This document shows positions 63,819-64,000 of a stretch of 64,000 nt of DNA, piece by piece. The DNA is from Pictodentalium vernedei. Its lineage: Eukaryota; Mollusca; Scaphopoda; Dentaliida; Dentaliidae. A program made the position numbers and the translations under genes. The notes beneath the pieces are model-generated. The model worked only from the letters and a program-made list of their open reading frames with translations. It had not been told where the DNA came from and did no database searches. The DNA is taken from positions 175,264,356 through 175,328,355 of the forward strand of contig CM062297.1 in NCBI GenBank assembly GCA_031216915.1. The letters are read 5' to 3'. Position 1 is the first letter of the stretch. Each line of letters begins with the position of its first letter.

Positions 63819-64000
63819 GTAGGTTATGCTATGATATAAATTACTGGATCATTAACCAAGTGGAATTCCTGCTTGACATGGGCGATATAAAAATAAATCA
63901 AGCAGTTGTATCTTCACAGATCGTCCATTAATTGAGATTCATGTGTTTAAAAGCTGGAACCACAGACTATTATAACAGTGATCTGTTCCAGTTGCATCGA
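63819..64000 (+). other. Host intron after exon E
   Basis: Starts with the GTAGGT donor. No other feature is seen in these 182 bases. Confidence 0.6.

Overview
This window looks like nuclear DNA of an invertebrate animal, most probably a mollusc. It is AT-rich, intron-rich and crowded with short repeats, fold-back elements and non-LTR retrotransposons. The 3' tail of the large LINE contains a TTTAACGCCAC-like run of a type I associate with molluscan repeats; the phylum is an inference, not something the sequence proves. The backbone is one host gene on the + strand. Five consecutive exons (263-417, 27472-27640, 34395-34607, 39846-40072, 63637-63818) with clean AG/GT borders and matching phases encode the middle and C-terminal half of an SLC22-type organic ion transporter (MFS fold). 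All other features sit in its introns.

Two related Maverick/Polinton-type (adintovirus-like) elements are inserted in two introns of this gene, in the same orientation. Element 1 (1239-24103) has 430-bp terminal inverted repeats, AG...CT termini and a 6-bp target duplication ATCCAA. It carries a virus-like gene set. On the + strand are an unknown coiled-coil protein, a small Ala/Lys-rich protein, a packaging ATPase, a penton-like minor capsid protein, a pVI-like hydrophobic protein and a small basic protein. After an unknown - strand gene come protein-primed DNA polymerase B, an adenain-type protease and a fibre with phage-tail-like repeats, all +. On the - strand are the start of the major capsid protein, a phospholipase A2-integrase fusion, a zinc ribbon, a two-helix membrane protein and a small Cys/His protein. 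Nearly all are broken by in-frame stops or frameshifts. A 6.2-kb LINE (4921-11084, 11-bp target duplication) sits in the spacer between the ATPase and penton genes.

Element 2 (46884-56275) is a 9.4-kb internally deleted relative with ~705-bp inverted repeats and target duplication ACCATC. Two internal deletions fused the ATPase to part of the polymerase and the polymerase to the fibre. Penton, pVI-like protein, protease and most of the polymerase are gone. Both elements keep only the N-terminal part of the major capsid gene. Comparing the copies shows which stops are decay (several CGA to TGA) and which features are conserved: the PLA2-integrase order, short D-x28-E spacing in the integrase, a shared TATA-type promoter motif and a hairpin between convergent genes. 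A 15-bp motif repeated inside the TIRs differs between the elements, but all copies within one element carry largely the same version.

The remaining introns (24.1-27.5, 27.6-34.4, 34.6-39.8, 40.1-46.9 and 56.3-63.6 kb) hold TTAA-flanked MITEs with a palindromic core, tRNA-derived SINE-like copies, long fold-back palindromes, three tandem-repeat arrays, microsatellites and degraded LINE pieces. I see no other intact protein gene there.
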